Positions 7,297 to 17,698 of a DNA stretch of 64,000 nt are shown piece after piece. The stretch is from Syntrophobacteraceae bacterium (GTDB lineage Bacteria; Desulfobacterota; Syntrophobacteria; Syntrophobacterales; Syntrophobacteraceae): NCBI GenBank assembly GCA_031292215.1, contig JARLHO010000012.1:1-64000 (forward strand), in the 5' to 3' direction. Made by a program: the position numbers and the translations under genes. Within the stretch, counting starts at the first letter, position 1. Each line of letters starts with the position of its first letter. A model generated the notes under the pieces. It was given only the letters and a program-made list of their open reading frames with translations. It did no database searches and was not told the DNA's origin.

Positions 7297-8964
7297 TCAG
7301 CACGCGACAGATTCGTTTATTCCCCTGCCTGCGGGGACCATCGGCAAAACGTTCTCTCCGGGGGGAACGATGCAGTTGACAAATGCCGGACCCGGGCTGT
7401 CGAGCACTTCGGGCAGCCCCTTTACCACGTCTTCTTCCGTTCTGAATGTATACGCCGGGATGCCGTAGGCTCGGGCAATCATTTCGAAGTCGGGGTGGAA
7501 TTGGAAGTTTGTGGCCATGTGCCGGCCCTCGCAATAGTATTCCTGGAGCTGGCGAACCATCCCGAGCGCGGAATTGTTAAACAGGATTATCTTAACGCTC
7601 AGGCACTGTTCCATCATCGTCGCCAGTTCCTGGATGGTCATCTGGATGCTGCCGTCTCCTGTCACCAGGATGACTTTTCTCCCCGGCGCACCCAGGGCCG
7701 CGCCGACCGCGGCCGGAAGGCCGAATCCCATGCACCCTAGCCCGCCCGAAGATACCAGGGTGCGGGGCTTTTTGAAATGATAGTACTGGGCTACCCACAT
7801 CTGGTGCTGCCCCACATCGGTTACGATGATCGCCTCCCCCTTGGTGTGGTTCCAGAGCTGTTCGACGATGAACTGGGGCTTTAAGCTCGAATCGCGGTTA
7901 TAGCTAAGAGGGTATTGCTCTTTTAAGGATTTGATCCGCTCCAGCCATTCCGAACGGTCGACCTTTTCGATAAGCGGGAGCAGTTCCTTTAAAATGAGTT
8001 TTACATCGCCTACCAGCGGAACGTTTGTGGTGATCACCTTGCCGATTTCCGCCGGGTCGATGTCGATGTGAATTACGGTGGCGTGGGGCGCGAAACTGTT
8101 GATGTTCATTACAACGCGGTCGTCAAACCGGGCGCCGATTCCGATCAACAGATCGCATTCCGTGATCGCGAGATTGGCGTAGCGGGTGCCGTGCAGGCCG
8201 AGCATCCCAAGAAATAGCGGGTGGTCTCCCGGAAACCCCGCAAGACCCATGAAGGTATTGGTAACCGGGGCCGAAATCGCTTCGGCAAGCTTTAAGAGCT
8301 CCTCTGAGCCATTGGAGGCGATAACGCCACCTCCTGCGTAGATGACCGGTCTTTTGGCTTTCCCGAAGAGCTTCGCGATTTCGGTTATCTTGGACGGATG
8401 GCCCTTATAGGTCGGTTTGTAGCCTCGTAGCTTAACCGTTGAAGGGTATTTAAACGAGATCCTTGCCTGGGCCACATCCTTTGGAATGTCTATTAGCACC
8501 GGGCCGGGCCGGCCGGTTGCCGCGATGTGGAAGGCGTTCTTTATTACCATCGAAAGCTTTGCGGGGTCTTTCAGAAGATAGTTGTGCTTGGTGATGGGAA
8601 GCGTAATGCCGGTGATATCCACCTCCTGAAAGGCGTCGGTCCCGATCTGAATGGTGGGCACCTGGCCGGTGAATATCACCATGGGCACCGAATCCATGTA
8701 GGCGTTGGCAATGCCCGTAACCAGGTTGGTCGCCCCGGGACCGGATGTCCCTATGCAGACGCCGACTCTACCGGTAACCCTCGCGTAGCCGTCGGCCGCA
8801 TGAACCGCCCCCTGTTCGTGTCGCACCAGCACGTGTTTGATTCTCGTTGAGTGATACAGGGCATCGTAGAGCGGCAAAACAGCCCCGCCCGGATACCCGA
8901 AAATGATTTCCACATTTTCTCTTTCGAGGCACTCGACCAGCGCCTCGGCAACCGTTATTTCCAT
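7297..8964 (-). CDS. ilvB: Acetolactate synthase large subunit
   Basis: 555 residues, the usual length of the ThDP-dependent catalytic subunit of acetohydroxyacid synthase (first common step of Ile/Val/Leu synthesis). The PYR domain carries the catalytic Glu in VRHEQGAVHAADGYAR, the FAD-binding middle domain follows, and the C-terminal PP domain has the ThDP/Mg motif GDGSIQMTIQELATMMEQ with the downstream NNSALGMVRQ. It lies 23 nt downstream of the regulatory subunit gene, in the order small-then-large, the reverse of the common ilvBN order. ilvC and leuA are not adjacent. ATG at 8964 follows a GGAGG site. Confidence 0.95.
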   Translation of the reverse strand: MEITVAEALVECLERENVEIIFGYPGGAVLPLYDALYHSTRIKHVLVRHEQGAVHAADGYARVTGRVGVCIGTSGPGATNLVTGIANAYMDSVPMVIFTGQVPTIQIGTDAFQEVDITGITLPITKHNYLLKDPAKLSMVIKNAFHIAATGRPGPVLIDIPKDVAQARISFKYPSTVKLRGYKPTYKGHPSKITEIAKLFGKAKRPVIYAGGGVIASNGSEELLKLAEAISAPVTNTFMGLAGFPGDHPLFLGMLGLHGTRYANLAITECDLLIGIGARFDDRVVMNINSFAPHATVIHIDIDPAEIGKVITTNVPLVGDVKLILKELLPLIEKVDRSEWLERIKSLKEQYPLSYNRDSSLKPQFIVEQLWNHTKGEAIIVTDVGQHQMWVAQYYHFKKPRTLVSSGGLGCMGFGLPAAVGAALGAPGRKVILVTGDGSIQMTIQELATMMEQCLSVKIILFNNSALGMVRQLQEYYCEGRHMATNFQFHPDFEMIARAYGIPAYTFRTEEDVVKGLPEVLDSPGPAFVNCIVPPGENVLPMVPAGRGINESVAC

Positions 8965-8987
8965 TAAAACACCTCCGGAAAAACTGT

Positions 8988-9515
8988 TCAGGCGCTTTCG
9001 GCGTCACGAGCCTGTGCGGGGCTCAAGGCCACAAATTTGCTTCCGCGAAGCATCGCTATTTTCCCCGTTCGAACCAGTTCCTTTATGCCGTAGGGACGAA
9101 GCGACTCTTCAAAGGCGTTGATCTTGCCCCCGGTTCCCGTGCATTCGAAAGTCATCGTCTTGCTGCCAAGGTCAACGGCACGGGCGCGAAATATTCCCGC
9201 TATGTGCAGTATCTCGACTCGCTGGCCGGGCTCGGCGGTGACCTTGATCATTACAAGCTCCCGGTCCACATATTCGTCTTCCGTAATATTGCTGATTTTG
9301 ATAACGTCTATGAGTTTGTGGAGCTGCTTTGTAACCTGCTCGATGAGCGGTTTGTCGCCTTCCACCACGATGGTCATACGGGAGACGTCGGCTCTGTCCG
9401 TGCGGCCAACCGCAAGGCTGTCGATATTGAAACCCCGGCGCGCAAACAGGCCGGCGACACGAGTCAGAACGCCGGGAGAATTTTCAACCAGTACCGACAG
9501 GGTGTGCTTCTCCAT
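8988..9515 (-). CDS. ilvH: Acetolactate synthase small (regulatory) subunit
   Basis: 175 residues with an N-terminal ACT domain (TLSVLVENSPGVLTRVAGLFARRGFNI) abbreviated here as VENSPGVLTRVAGLF...RGFNIDSL, which binds the feedback inhibitor valine, and a C-terminal ALS_ss domain ending LVRTGKIAMLRG. It activates the catalytic subunit and confers inhibition. Start ATG 9515 follows GGAGGATC. It is the first gene of a two-gene operon with ilvB. No leader peptide or T-box-like structure could be recognised in the short upstream region. Confidence 0.94.
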   Translation of the reverse strand: MEKHTLSVLVENSPGVLTRVAGLFARRGFNIDSLAVGRTDRADVSRMTIVVEGDKPLIEQVTKQLHKLIDVIKISNITEDEYVDRELVMIKVTAEPGQRVEILHIAGIFRARAVDLGSKTMTFECTGTGGKINAFEESLRPYGIKELVRTGKIAMLRGSKFVALSPAQARDAESA

Positions 9516-9648
9516 CTATTTGATCCTCCGACTGAATTTTAGAAGCATGGCGAAGTCCGAATATATCAATATTGACCGGTATTTTGAAGTGCAATAAACT
9601 TAAATGGTCCGCAACCGCCTATGATATTATCTTACGGGAGAGACTTGT

Positions 9649-10230
9649 TTGGAATACCGAAAAATAATCGACTTCTTTTTCGAACTCGGAATGCTCAAAA
9701 AAACCCCTCGCTCCGGTTTTCAGTTTCTGGGGTCCGGGGGGGAATCGGTTGCCGACCATTCGTTTCGGGTGGCGATGATCGGGTTTGCTCTTGCCCGGCT
9801 GGATGCAAACGTGGATCCGTTCCGGGTACTTTGCATGTGCCTTGTCCACGATCTGCCGGAGGCTCGAATCGGGGATCAAAACTATGTCAACAAAAGATAC
9901 GTTACCGTGGACGAAAGCGCAGCGATGGCAGACCTTGCCGACTCGCTTCCTTTCGGAGACGAACTGAAGTCCCTGCTAAAAGAGTACAGGGACTCGCAAA
10001 CCGATGAGGCCAGGCTGGTCCACGATGCCGATCAGCTCGAGCTGATAGTCGAACTCAAGGAACAAAACGACCTCGGAAATTCCTACGCCTCAAAATGGAT
10101 CCATTTCGCGAGGCAGCGCCTGGTAACTCCTACGGCAAAAAAGATCGCCGAGCAGATACTTTCCACCGACTCAACCGACTGGTGGTTTAAGGGCCACGAC
10201 GACTGGTGGGGGAAAAAACACGGGGAGTAA
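9649..10230 (+). CDS. HD-domain hydrolase (YfbR-like 5'-deoxynucleotidase family)
   Basis: 193 residues starting at TTG (9649), with a GGGAG ribosome-binding site; no ATG fits better. The HD superfamily metal ligands are visible: His in SVADHSFRVAMIG, the HD doublet in CLVHDLPEARIGD, and the distal Asp in VHDADQLELIVEL. The HD_3/YfbR group dephosphorylates nucleoside or deoxynucleoside 5'-monophosphates. Its C-terminus (STDWWFKGHDDWWGKK) matches the tail seen in archaeal and deltaproteobacterial members. It is a single gene, divergent from ilvHB. Substrate is not deducible from sequence. Confidence 0.82.
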   Translation: MEYRKIIDFFFELGMLKKTPRSGFQFLGSGGESVADHSFRVAMIGFALARLDANVDPFRVLCMCLVHDLPEARIGDQNYVNKRYVTVDESAAMADLADSLPFGDELKSLLKEYRDSQTDEARLVHDADQLELIVELKEQNDLGNSYASKWIHFARQRLVTPTAKKIAEQILSTDSTDWWFKGHDDWWGKKHGE

Positions 10231-10285
10231 CCGCGCCCGCATCATACCAGGTTGCGATCAAGCTGCCACCACAGTACCCATGTCG

Positions 10286-10365
10286 CCGAAGGGGGCTTGG
10301 CTCAATCGCCCCCCTACCTCCTTTTGCAATGACTCGCTTGGAGGGGCTTGGCTCGATCACCCCCC
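10286..10365. repeat. Left part of a C-rich dispersed repeat split by IS110
   Basis: Contains two GGGGCTTGGCTC(G/A)ATC units and ends in C6-TT. Together with 11743 onward it rebuilds the uninterrupted repeat seen at 23816-23940. It is the left flank of the IS110 insertion. Confidence 0.7.
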
Positions 10366-10366
10366 T

Positions 10367-11709
<1,343 letters not shown>

Positions 11710-11742
11710 CATTATGACCTCTTGATTTTTAAGACAGTTGCT

Positions 11743-11808
11743 TTTTTGCAAAGGGGGGAAGGGGGGATTTACTCTGCTGCAGCCGGAAAAAACGAAAGAA
11801 CTGACCAA
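11743..11808. repeat. Right part of the repeat split by IS110
   Basis: T5-GCAAAGGGG, then GGGGGGATTTACTCT and AGCCGGAAAAAACGAAA. The same order occurs at 23856-23940, showing both are copies of one dispersed element. Confidence 0.7.
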
Positions 11809-12222
11809 TACACATCAGTTCAGGGGCAAGGATCCAGTCAAAAACGAGCGACGATTTAGCTAGGCGAAAAAACCCGATGATCGGGTTTTCTATCGGCAGA
11901 GTAAAAGATTTCGGGTTATTCAGTACTCAGGTTTTTCGACCTCGATATCCTTAAGAACAGGAACGGAGCTTACTCCGTGCTGTACGAAAAGACTTGAAAT
12001 CCCCCCAACCCCCCTTTGCAAAAAAAGGGGGCGATCGAGCCAAGCCCCTGCATGCGCATCATTGCGAAGGGGGAGGGGGATCGAGCCAAGCCCCTTCCTG
12101 CGAGCCTCCGCTAAGGGGTAAGTGGGCGCATGTGTGGTTAATTGTAAGTTCTCAAAGGGGGGGTGGGGGGATTTCAAGTCTTTTCGTAAGGCACGGAAAA
12201 AACTCCGTCCAATTCTTAAAAG
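11809..12222. repeat. Composite palindromic element, copy 1
   Basis: From TACACATCAGTT (11809) this resembles 62771-63075 over more than 240 bp. Inside it two arms of about 67 bp are inverted copies: left 11951-12018 (TTAAGAACAGG ... CCCCCCTTTG) and right 12153-12219 (CAAAGGGG ... AATTCTTAA), enclosing about 135 bp that includes GATCGAGCCAAGCCCC twice. It looks like a MITE-like nonautonomous element. Frames read through it are artefacts. There is no gene between 11710 and 12317. Confidence 0.75.
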
Positions 12223-12224
12223 CC

Positions 12225-12257
12225 GTAGGTTGGGCTAAGCGCAGTGCAGCCCAACAA
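12225..12257. repeat. GTAGGTTGGGCT palindromic repeat (REP-like)
   Basis: GTAGGTTGGGCTAAGCGCAG followed by TGCAGCCCAACAA: a 33-bp palindrome able to form a TTGGGCT/AGCCCAA hairpin. Other copies lie at 24199, 33955 and 39214. It abuts the right arm of the composite element. Confidence 0.85.
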
Positions 12258-12317
12258 ACAGGAGCGCCGGTTGCTCCCTGCGCAGCCCGACAAACCAATC
12301 TTCAACGCACCCGGGTA

Positions 12318-12701
12318 TCACTCCCGCTCCTTTTTGAAGCGATCCGATATCGATATGACGTTGCCCGGCTTACCCGGTTTTACCGCCTTTTGTTTTTTGG
12401 GCGCAACCAGCTCGGGTCTGGCCGAGATTTTCCCTTCCTCGCCGGACTCGGACTCATCGGGGACTTCGACCGGCGCCACCACTTTTTCGATTCTCATCGG
12501 CCTGCCGCCCATCGTGAATTCCTCGCCGTTAAAATAGGCTTGCCGCAAGATCCAGGTCACAACGAGCAGCGGGACCTGGAGCACGAGCAGTTTCACCTGA
12601 AACCAACCAGGTTTGACATCTGCTGAGATTTCATCGACCTTTGCAAAAAAGGCCGGATTGTTATCCATATAAACAAGAACTACGTCTCCGATATCGGTCA
12701 T
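12318..12701 (-). CDS. Conserved hypothetical protein
   Basis: 127 residues. The N-terminal half (TDIGDVVLVYMDNNPAFFAK, then a segment ending WILRQAYFNGEEFTMGG) looks like a small beta-rich fold with a hydrophobic LLVLQVPLLVVTWIL strand; the rest is a low-complexity Pro/Lys/Glu tail ending in a basic helix (SISDRFKKERE). No catalytic or metal motif is visible, and no signal peptide. I do not recognise a named family; similar short proteins occur beside unrelated genes in Desulfobacterota. It is followed on the same strand by intergenic repeats and preceded by a Nudix gene about 85 bp away. Function unknown. Confidence 0.65.
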   Translation of the reverse strand: MTDIGDVVLVYMDNNPAFFAKVDEISADVKPGWFQVKLLVLQVPLLVVTWILRQAYFNGEEFTMGGRPMRIEKVVAPVEVPDESESGEEGKISARPELVAPKKQKAVKPGKPGNVISISDRFKKERE

Positions 12702-12786
12702 TTGCGCCTGCCAGCGATGTGAGATGTGGGCGAAATAGTAACACCGACAGTATACACCTTAAACGAGAATGAATATATACCGGCGC

Positions 12787-13689
12787 TCATTCATTTGAAT
12801 TTTCAAGGGCGGGGGGAACGCAAAATCGCAGTCGTTTATCGTTTGCTCCGCCGTTAATGTAATTTTCGTCAAGTCTTCCGCAGATCAAAGGCAACTGCCC
12901 GAGATCTGGGACCTCGAAGTCGAAAATCATCTCCAAAAACGTGGTGACGATCCTGAAAGTCGCGCCCCACAAAAGTTCGGCCCGCCCGTCCACCGTGTGG
13001 ACAAAGGCGGGGAAATCCGCGCTTTCCCCTTTTAACCGCCACTGGAGATGGGGAGGCACATTTACCCTGTAGCAGGCGTAGTTGCCAGGATCGAGCAGGG
13101 CTCGCAGGGGAAACCGAACGATTCTTTCGACTTCGCGGCTGAGGCGAAATCGCTTCTGGCCAGACATCCAGGCGACTATCGGATGGATGTCCTGTCTGTA
13201 CATGATCAGGCAGTGGGTGGGCAGCGGCCCCAGAAAAGTCAGCCCGAAGGGGTTTATGCCCATTTCTTCAAAGCCTTCTCGAAGCCCGGCGGCATAGAGG
13301 AGCGAAAGAAAGGCGGCATCCCGGGGGCAAGCTGTTTTCAATCGGTTCCAGCACGGCCACTTGGAAAGAGTCGATCCCCCAAGGCTAAGAAGTCGGGCAA
13401 GAAAATGGTCGAATTTTTCAACGCCGCCTCCCGGGCAGCAAAGGTCCCCGGGTTGTCTTACCTGTTGTGACCGTTTGTTTAGTATAATGCCCGCCTCGGG
13501 AACGGCGCCTTTGCGGGGGGCAAACTCCCCGAGCAAAAGCAAAACGCTGGACGTACGATCGCCCGGTTCGCAGTCGCCGTCGGGAAAAAGAAAGTCATGG
13601 CTGAACTCTTTTGACAAAACGTCTCGTACTCGGCTGCGAAGGGCGGTTGTGTCGAAAACGAGCTCCATGTTCACTGCTGCGCTGTTCAT
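12787..13689 (-). CDS. Nudix hydrolase, CoA-pyrophosphatase-like, with split Nudix box
   Basis: 300 residues. The region ILNKRSQQVRQPGDLCCPGGGVEKFD resembles the NUDT7/8 CoA-pyrophosphatase motif, here LNKRSQQVRQPGDLCCPGGG, and the catalytic helix is AGLREGFEEMGINP, giving the REx2EExG residues. Between them lies an extra stretch of about 40 residues, whereas a canonical Nudix box has 5-7, so the box is interrupted by a loop. The C-terminal part (WGATFRIVTTFLEM) matches the family's W-G-x-T tail. The start overlaps the end of hrpA by ATGA, suggesting coupling. Probably cleaves a CoA- or nucleotide-type diphosphate; substrate uncertain. Confidence 0.78.
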   Translation of the reverse strand: MNSAAVNMELVFDTTALRSRVRDVLSKEFSHDFLFPDGDCEPGDRTSSVLLLLGEFAPRKGAVPEAGIILNKRSQQVRQPGDLCCPGGGVEKFDHFLARLLSLGGSTLSKWPCWNRLKTACPRDAAFLSLLYAAGLREGFEEMGINPFGLTFLGPLPTHCLIMYRQDIHPIVAWMSGQKRFRLSREVERIVRFPLRALLDPGNYACYRVNVPPHLQWRLKGESADFPAFVHTVDGRAELLWGATFRIVTTFLEMIFDFEVPDLGQLPLICGRLDENYINGGANDKRLRFCVPPALENSNE

Positions 13690-16600
13690 CCGCTAAATCC
13701 GCTTAACTTCGTTTCAATGCGTTTGCTCGAAATGGGAAAAAGAGTCTTCATTTCCGGGGCGAACAGGCTGATTTTAAACTCCTCGATCATCCGGGCGGTC
13801 TCCTCCACAAAGTCTAGTCCTTCCTGCGTGGGCCGGGAGAGAACGCGATTTCCGATCTCCCCCAGTCTTCCCACATAGACCAGGACCCCGGACTCTTTGG
13901 CCCGGTCTTTTTCCGGATACACGTAAGCCCTCTCGGCCCGCAGACTTAGCCCCTTTAGATAGCGCACCAAAAGCCGTACGTGCCGCTCGGGGAAAACGGA
14001 CAAAAAATCCGGCGGGATAGTGGCTTCGACCTCTTTTCGGACAGCGAAAAGCCGCTCGGAAACGGCCCGGTTTGCGCCCGCCATCCGTGTAAACCGGTCG
14101 ATAACCCCGACCGTATCCTGCCTTTGCTCGACGGCCGAAAGGACCGGCTCTCTAATCTCGTTTCCGAAAACTCCCAGCCGCCCTTTTAGCCTTTGGAGAT
14201 TTTCAAGAAAAATCGCGCGCTCCGGGTGCTGTTCGGCTTCCAGTCCGAAAACCATCCGCAAAATATAATCATAGAGAGCAGATGTGGCAGGATTTATACC
14301 CCCCATGAAGAAAACACGCGAGGCGAAAGTGTCGGGGAAGGCCCAGCTCTTGCCCAAAGTTTTCAGCTCGGCTGCAAAGGCGAGTTTATAGAGGCGCATA
14401 AGACCTGCCTGCGACGACTTGGCGGCACTGCCCGGTTCGGTGAAAAGACGAACCGCGACTTTTCCGTCTTCATCGGCCAAACCCGGCCAGGCGAATCTCC
14501 CGATGCCCATTGCGTCCGCTCCGATTGTCACCCGGCGCGGCAGCTCTCCAAAATCCGGACCCGTTACCTCGTCTCGCTCCAGCGCCTTGCGGGCCTCCCG
14601 CCACAAGTGGTCCTCGTGCCTATCGACAGCCGAAGACCGGAGGGCCTCGATATTTCGCCCCGAGGCCAAAACGTTTCCCGATTCTCCGACCACCTCAAAG
14701 CGCATCCTCAGATGCTCGGGCAGTTGCGCGCCCTCCCACTGTCGCTGGTCGACCCGGATTCCGGTGAGGGTAAAGACCGCCTCTCCCAGCCGGGCGTAGA
14801 AGTCTCCTTCTCCAAAGGCCATGCCCGGCAATATGCGCCTGGCCGTATCGCCAAGCGGGGCAAGGCGCCGGCGCAGCTCTTTGGGAAGACTTTTAAGGAG
14901 CACCGCCACTTTTTCCTGCACCATCCCGGGCACCAGCCATTCAAACGCATCCCCGCGAAGCGCGGGGAGGGTGTGAACCGGCACGGTGAGAGTTATCCCG
15001 TCTTCTTTTTCGCCAGGGGAAAACGTGTAGCGAAGAGGCAGCTCGGCGCCGGTGGCGGCAAGAGTGTCGGGGAATTGCTCGGCCGCGTCGAAATCGGGTT
15101 GGCTCCGCAGAAGGTCTTCTCTTTTCATCCTCAAAAATTGGTCTCCGCCCCTGTCTTTTATAAGTTTATCAAAGGAGCGGATATCGCAGATTTGGGGGAT
15201 GCGCGTCTCATAGAATTCGTAGAGGGCCTGCTCATCGGCTAGAAGGTCTTTTCGGCGCGCCTTGTTTTCCAACTGCTCGATCTCGCAGAGCAGAGCGAAG
15301 TTGTGGGCAAGAAAACCGTATTTGGCGGGAAGCTCCCTTTCGACCAGCGCCGAGCGTATGAAAATATCGCGCGCCTCTACAGGATTTATGGGCTCGAAGG
15401 CTACCTTTCGCCTCTCGACCACCGTCAGGCCGTAAGCCGTGGCTTTTTCGAAGGCTACGACCTGGCCGCGATTTTTTTCCCAGTGCGGCTCCGACCAACT
15501 GTACTTCAACACATGCCGCCCGACCGTTTCTATCCATTCGGGGTCGATCGTAGCCGCTGTGCGCGCGAAAAGACGGGTCGTCTGCACCAGTTCGCAGGCG
15601 ACTATCCAGGCGCCGCCCTTGTTGAAGATGGTCGATCCGGGGAAGAGCATGGCCTGGCGGCCCCGCGCCGCGGTGTAGAGGTTTTTTTCCTTGCGAAGCC
15701 CCACCTGGCTAAGGTAGCCGCTCAAAATGGAGCGATGCACGCCCTCGTAGCCGGCCGGGGAGGCGTTTGCCGCAAATCCTCCGATCTCGCCCAGGATGGA
15801 GCGAAGTTCCTCGTAGATATCTCGCCACTCGCGCATGCGTCTAAAGGACAGGAAGTGGTCGCGGCAAAATTTTTTCAACTGCTTGGCCCCCCCCGCGCCG
15901 GGCGCCCCCCAGCACGCCTGCCAGATTTTTAAAAGCGAGACAAAATCCGATCTCGGATCCCGAAAGACCGCCTGCGCCTGTCTCGCCTGCTCTTCGTGGT
16001 CGAGCGGCCTCTCGCGCGGGTCCTGAATGCTGAGCGCGGCGCCTATGATTTCGAGTTCTTCGATCGCGCTTTCTTTTTTGGCCTCGATCAGCATCCGGGA
16101 AATGCGCGGGTCAAGGGGCATGCGGGCCATCACCCTGCCGGTTTGCGACATCCCGTTTTGGTCGTCTACTGCGCCCAATTCGCGCAAAATCGCAAAACCA
16201 TCCTTTATCGCAGCCGCGGAGGGAGGGTCGATAAAAGGAAAGTCCTCTATCCTTCCAAGCTTTAGGTAAAGCATGCGCAAAATGACTTCGGATAGATTGG
16301 AGCGCTGGATTTCGGGCGGGGTGAAAAGGGGGCGGTCAAGGTAGTCTTCCTCCGAATAGAGCCTTATGCAGACCCCTGCTTGAACGCGTCCGCACCGCCC
16401 TTTCCTCTGATCGGCGCTTGCCCTCGATATGCGAGCCACCGGAAGGGCGCGGGTCTTTGACCTGGGGTTATACTGGGCCGTTCGGGCAAGGCCCGCGTCG
16501 ATTACGTACCGTATCCCCGGAATCGTTATGGAGGTCTCGGCGATATTTGTGGCGACGATGATCTTCTGCCTGCTAATGGAGGCGAAAACCCTTTGCTGAT

Positions 16601-17444
16601 CGGATGCGGCCATCCTGCCAAAGAGCGGCATCACAACCGTTTCGGCGTAGGATTTTCCCTCGATCCGCTGGACCGTCTCCAGGATGTCGCTTTCCGTGGG
16701 CATAAATATCAGGATGTCGCCTCGCTCGCGCGGCCCCGATTTTTTAAGCAGCTCGACTCCTTCCACCGCCCGATCGATGTAGGTCGCATCCCCCGGCTCC
16801 TCGGGCTCCACCCGGTCTTCGGCCATATACATTACTTCAACGGGGTACATCCTGCCGGATACCTCGATAATCGGCGCCCCGCCAAAAGCTCTCGAAAATT
16901 TTTCCGGATCGATTGTCGCCGAGGTGACGATCACCTTGAGATCACCTCTTTTGGCAAGACTCTGTTTGATAATCCCGATGAGAAAGTCTATGTTTAAGCT
17001 GCGCTCGTGGGCTTCGTCGACGATTATGGTGTCGTAGGCTCGGAAATTTTTGTCCCTTTGCGCTTCGGCAAGAAGCACGCCGTCGGTCATAAATTTTATT
17101 CTGGTCGTTCGCGCGGTGCGGTCCTGAAATCGAATCTTGTATCCGACAAGGGCCAGCCCCTGTGTGCCGAGTTCTTCGGATACACGCGCGGCAAGGGTCA
17201 CCGCAGCTATGCGGCGCGGCTGGGTGCAGCCGATCATCCCGGTTTGACCTCGCCCGGCCTCCATGCAGAACTTGGGGATCTGGGTGGATTTACCCGACCC
17301 GGTCTCCCCCGTTATCACCAGGACCTGGTGCTCTCGAACGGCGGTGACGATTTTTTCCCGCCATTCCATTATGGGGAGGTCGCAGGGGTAGCTAAGAGAT
17401 TGCGAAATGTCGGACTCCGTATCGGGGGGAATAAGGGCCATCAT
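13686..17444 (-). CDS. hrpA: ATP-dependent RNA helicase HrpA
   Basis: About 1250 residues (E. coli HrpA is 1300). DEAH-box motifs in order: I GETGSGKST, Ia TQPRRIAAVTLA, II VDEAHERS, III SAT in VTSATIDPEKF, V TNIAETSITI, VI QRKGRCGR; then the HA2/OB region and the long C-terminal DUF3418 domain that defines HrpA. ATG at 17444 (or the adjacent ATG 17441) is chosen because homology starts there; the frame upstream reads through repeat-like sequence. HrpA resolves stalled ribosomes and unwinds RNA. It is divergent from punA and translationally coupled to the Nudix gene. Confidence 0.93.
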   Translation of the reverse strand: MMALIPPDTESDISQSLSYPCDLPIMEWREKIVTAVREHQVLVITGETGSGKSTQIPKFCMEAGRGQTGMIGCTQPRRIAAVTLAARVSEELGTQGLALVGYKIRFQDRTARTTRIKFMTDGVLLAEAQRDKNFRAYDTIIVDEAHERSLNIDFLIGIIKQSLAKRGDLKVIVTSATIDPEKFSRAFGGAPIIEVSGRMYPVEVMYMAEDRVEPEEPGDATYIDRAVEGVELLKKSGPRERGDILIFMPTESDILETVQRIEGKSYAETVVMPLFGRMAASDQQRVFASISRQKIIVATNIAETSITIPGIRYVIDAGLARTAQYNPRSKTRALPVARISRASADQRKGRCGRVQAGVCIRLYSEEDYLDRPLFTPPEIQRSNLSEVILRMLYLKLGRIEDFPFIDPPSAAAIKDGFAILRELGAVDDQNGMSQTGRVMARMPLDPRISRMLIEAKKESAIEELEIIGAALSIQDPRERPLDHEEQARQAQAVFRDPRSDFVSLLKIWQACWGAPGAGGAKQLKKFCRDHFLSFRRMREWRDIYEELRSILGEIGGFAANASPAGYEGVHRSILSGYLSQVGLRKEKNLYTAARGRQAMLFPGSTIFNKGGAWIVACELVQTTRLFARTAATIDPEWIETVGRHVLKYSWSEPHWEKNRGQVVAFEKATAYGLTVVERRKVAFEPINPVEARDIFIRSALVERELPAKYGFLAHNFALLCEIEQLENKARRKDLLADEQALYEFYETRIPQICDIRSFDKLIKDRGGDQFLRMKREDLLRSQPDFDAAEQFPDTLAATGAELPLRYTFSPGEKEDGITLTVPVHTLPALRGDAFEWLVPGMVQEKVAVLLKSLPKELRRRLAPLGDTARRILPGMAFGEGDFYARLGEAVFTLTGIRVDQRQWEGAQLPEHLRMRFEVVGESGNVLASGRNIEALRSSAVDRHEDHLWREARKALERDEVTGPDFGELPRRVTIGADAMGIGRFAWPGLADEDGKVAVRLFTEPGSAAKSSQAGLMRLYKLAFAAELKTLGKSWAFPDTFASRVFFMGGINPATSALYDYILRMVFGLEAEQHPERAIFLENLQRLKGRLGVFGNEIREPVLSAVEQRQDTVGVIDRFTRMAGANRAVSERLFAVRKEVEATIPPDFLSVFPERHVRLLVRYLKGLSLRAERAYVYPEKDRAKESGVLVYVGRLGEIGNRVLSRPTQEGLDFVEETARMIEEFKISLFAPEMKTLFPISSKRIETKLSGFSG

Positions 17445-17575
17445 AGTAACTATAACTTGCTTTCTAGTCGAGTAAACAGGATACGAAACATCCGGGTCGT
17501 TTCCGGGATCTTTACAAAAGACGGGGTCCGTGTCAACGCCTCTGCGATCTTTCTCCTTACACGACCGGCCTTTGT

Positions 17576-17594
17576 CGGGTTGGGCTAAGCGCAG
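17576..17594. repeat. Partial GTAGGTTGGGCT repeat
   Basis: CGGGTTGGGCTAAGCGCAG matches the left half of the REP-like palindrome; the right half is absent. It lies between divergent hrpA and punA. Confidence 0.5.
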
Positions 17595-17698
17595 AGGCCT
17601 CCCAAGTGGAGGCAAGGGACAGAAGCGCTGGGAGCTGTTCCCCCCGCACCCCCACGGGTTTCGGGGACGCAACTGAAATTGACAATCGAGAGGGCGCC

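Noticed and set aside
11994-12626. 210-codon frame with a KRSAAQQ-like stretch
   Set aside because: Runs through the C-rich and REP-like repeats; similar peptides recur wherever the repeats are read, so it is an artefact.
14193-15242. 349-codon plus-strand frame inside hrpA
   Set aside because: Antisense to the conserved C-terminal domain of HrpA and compositionally a shadow.
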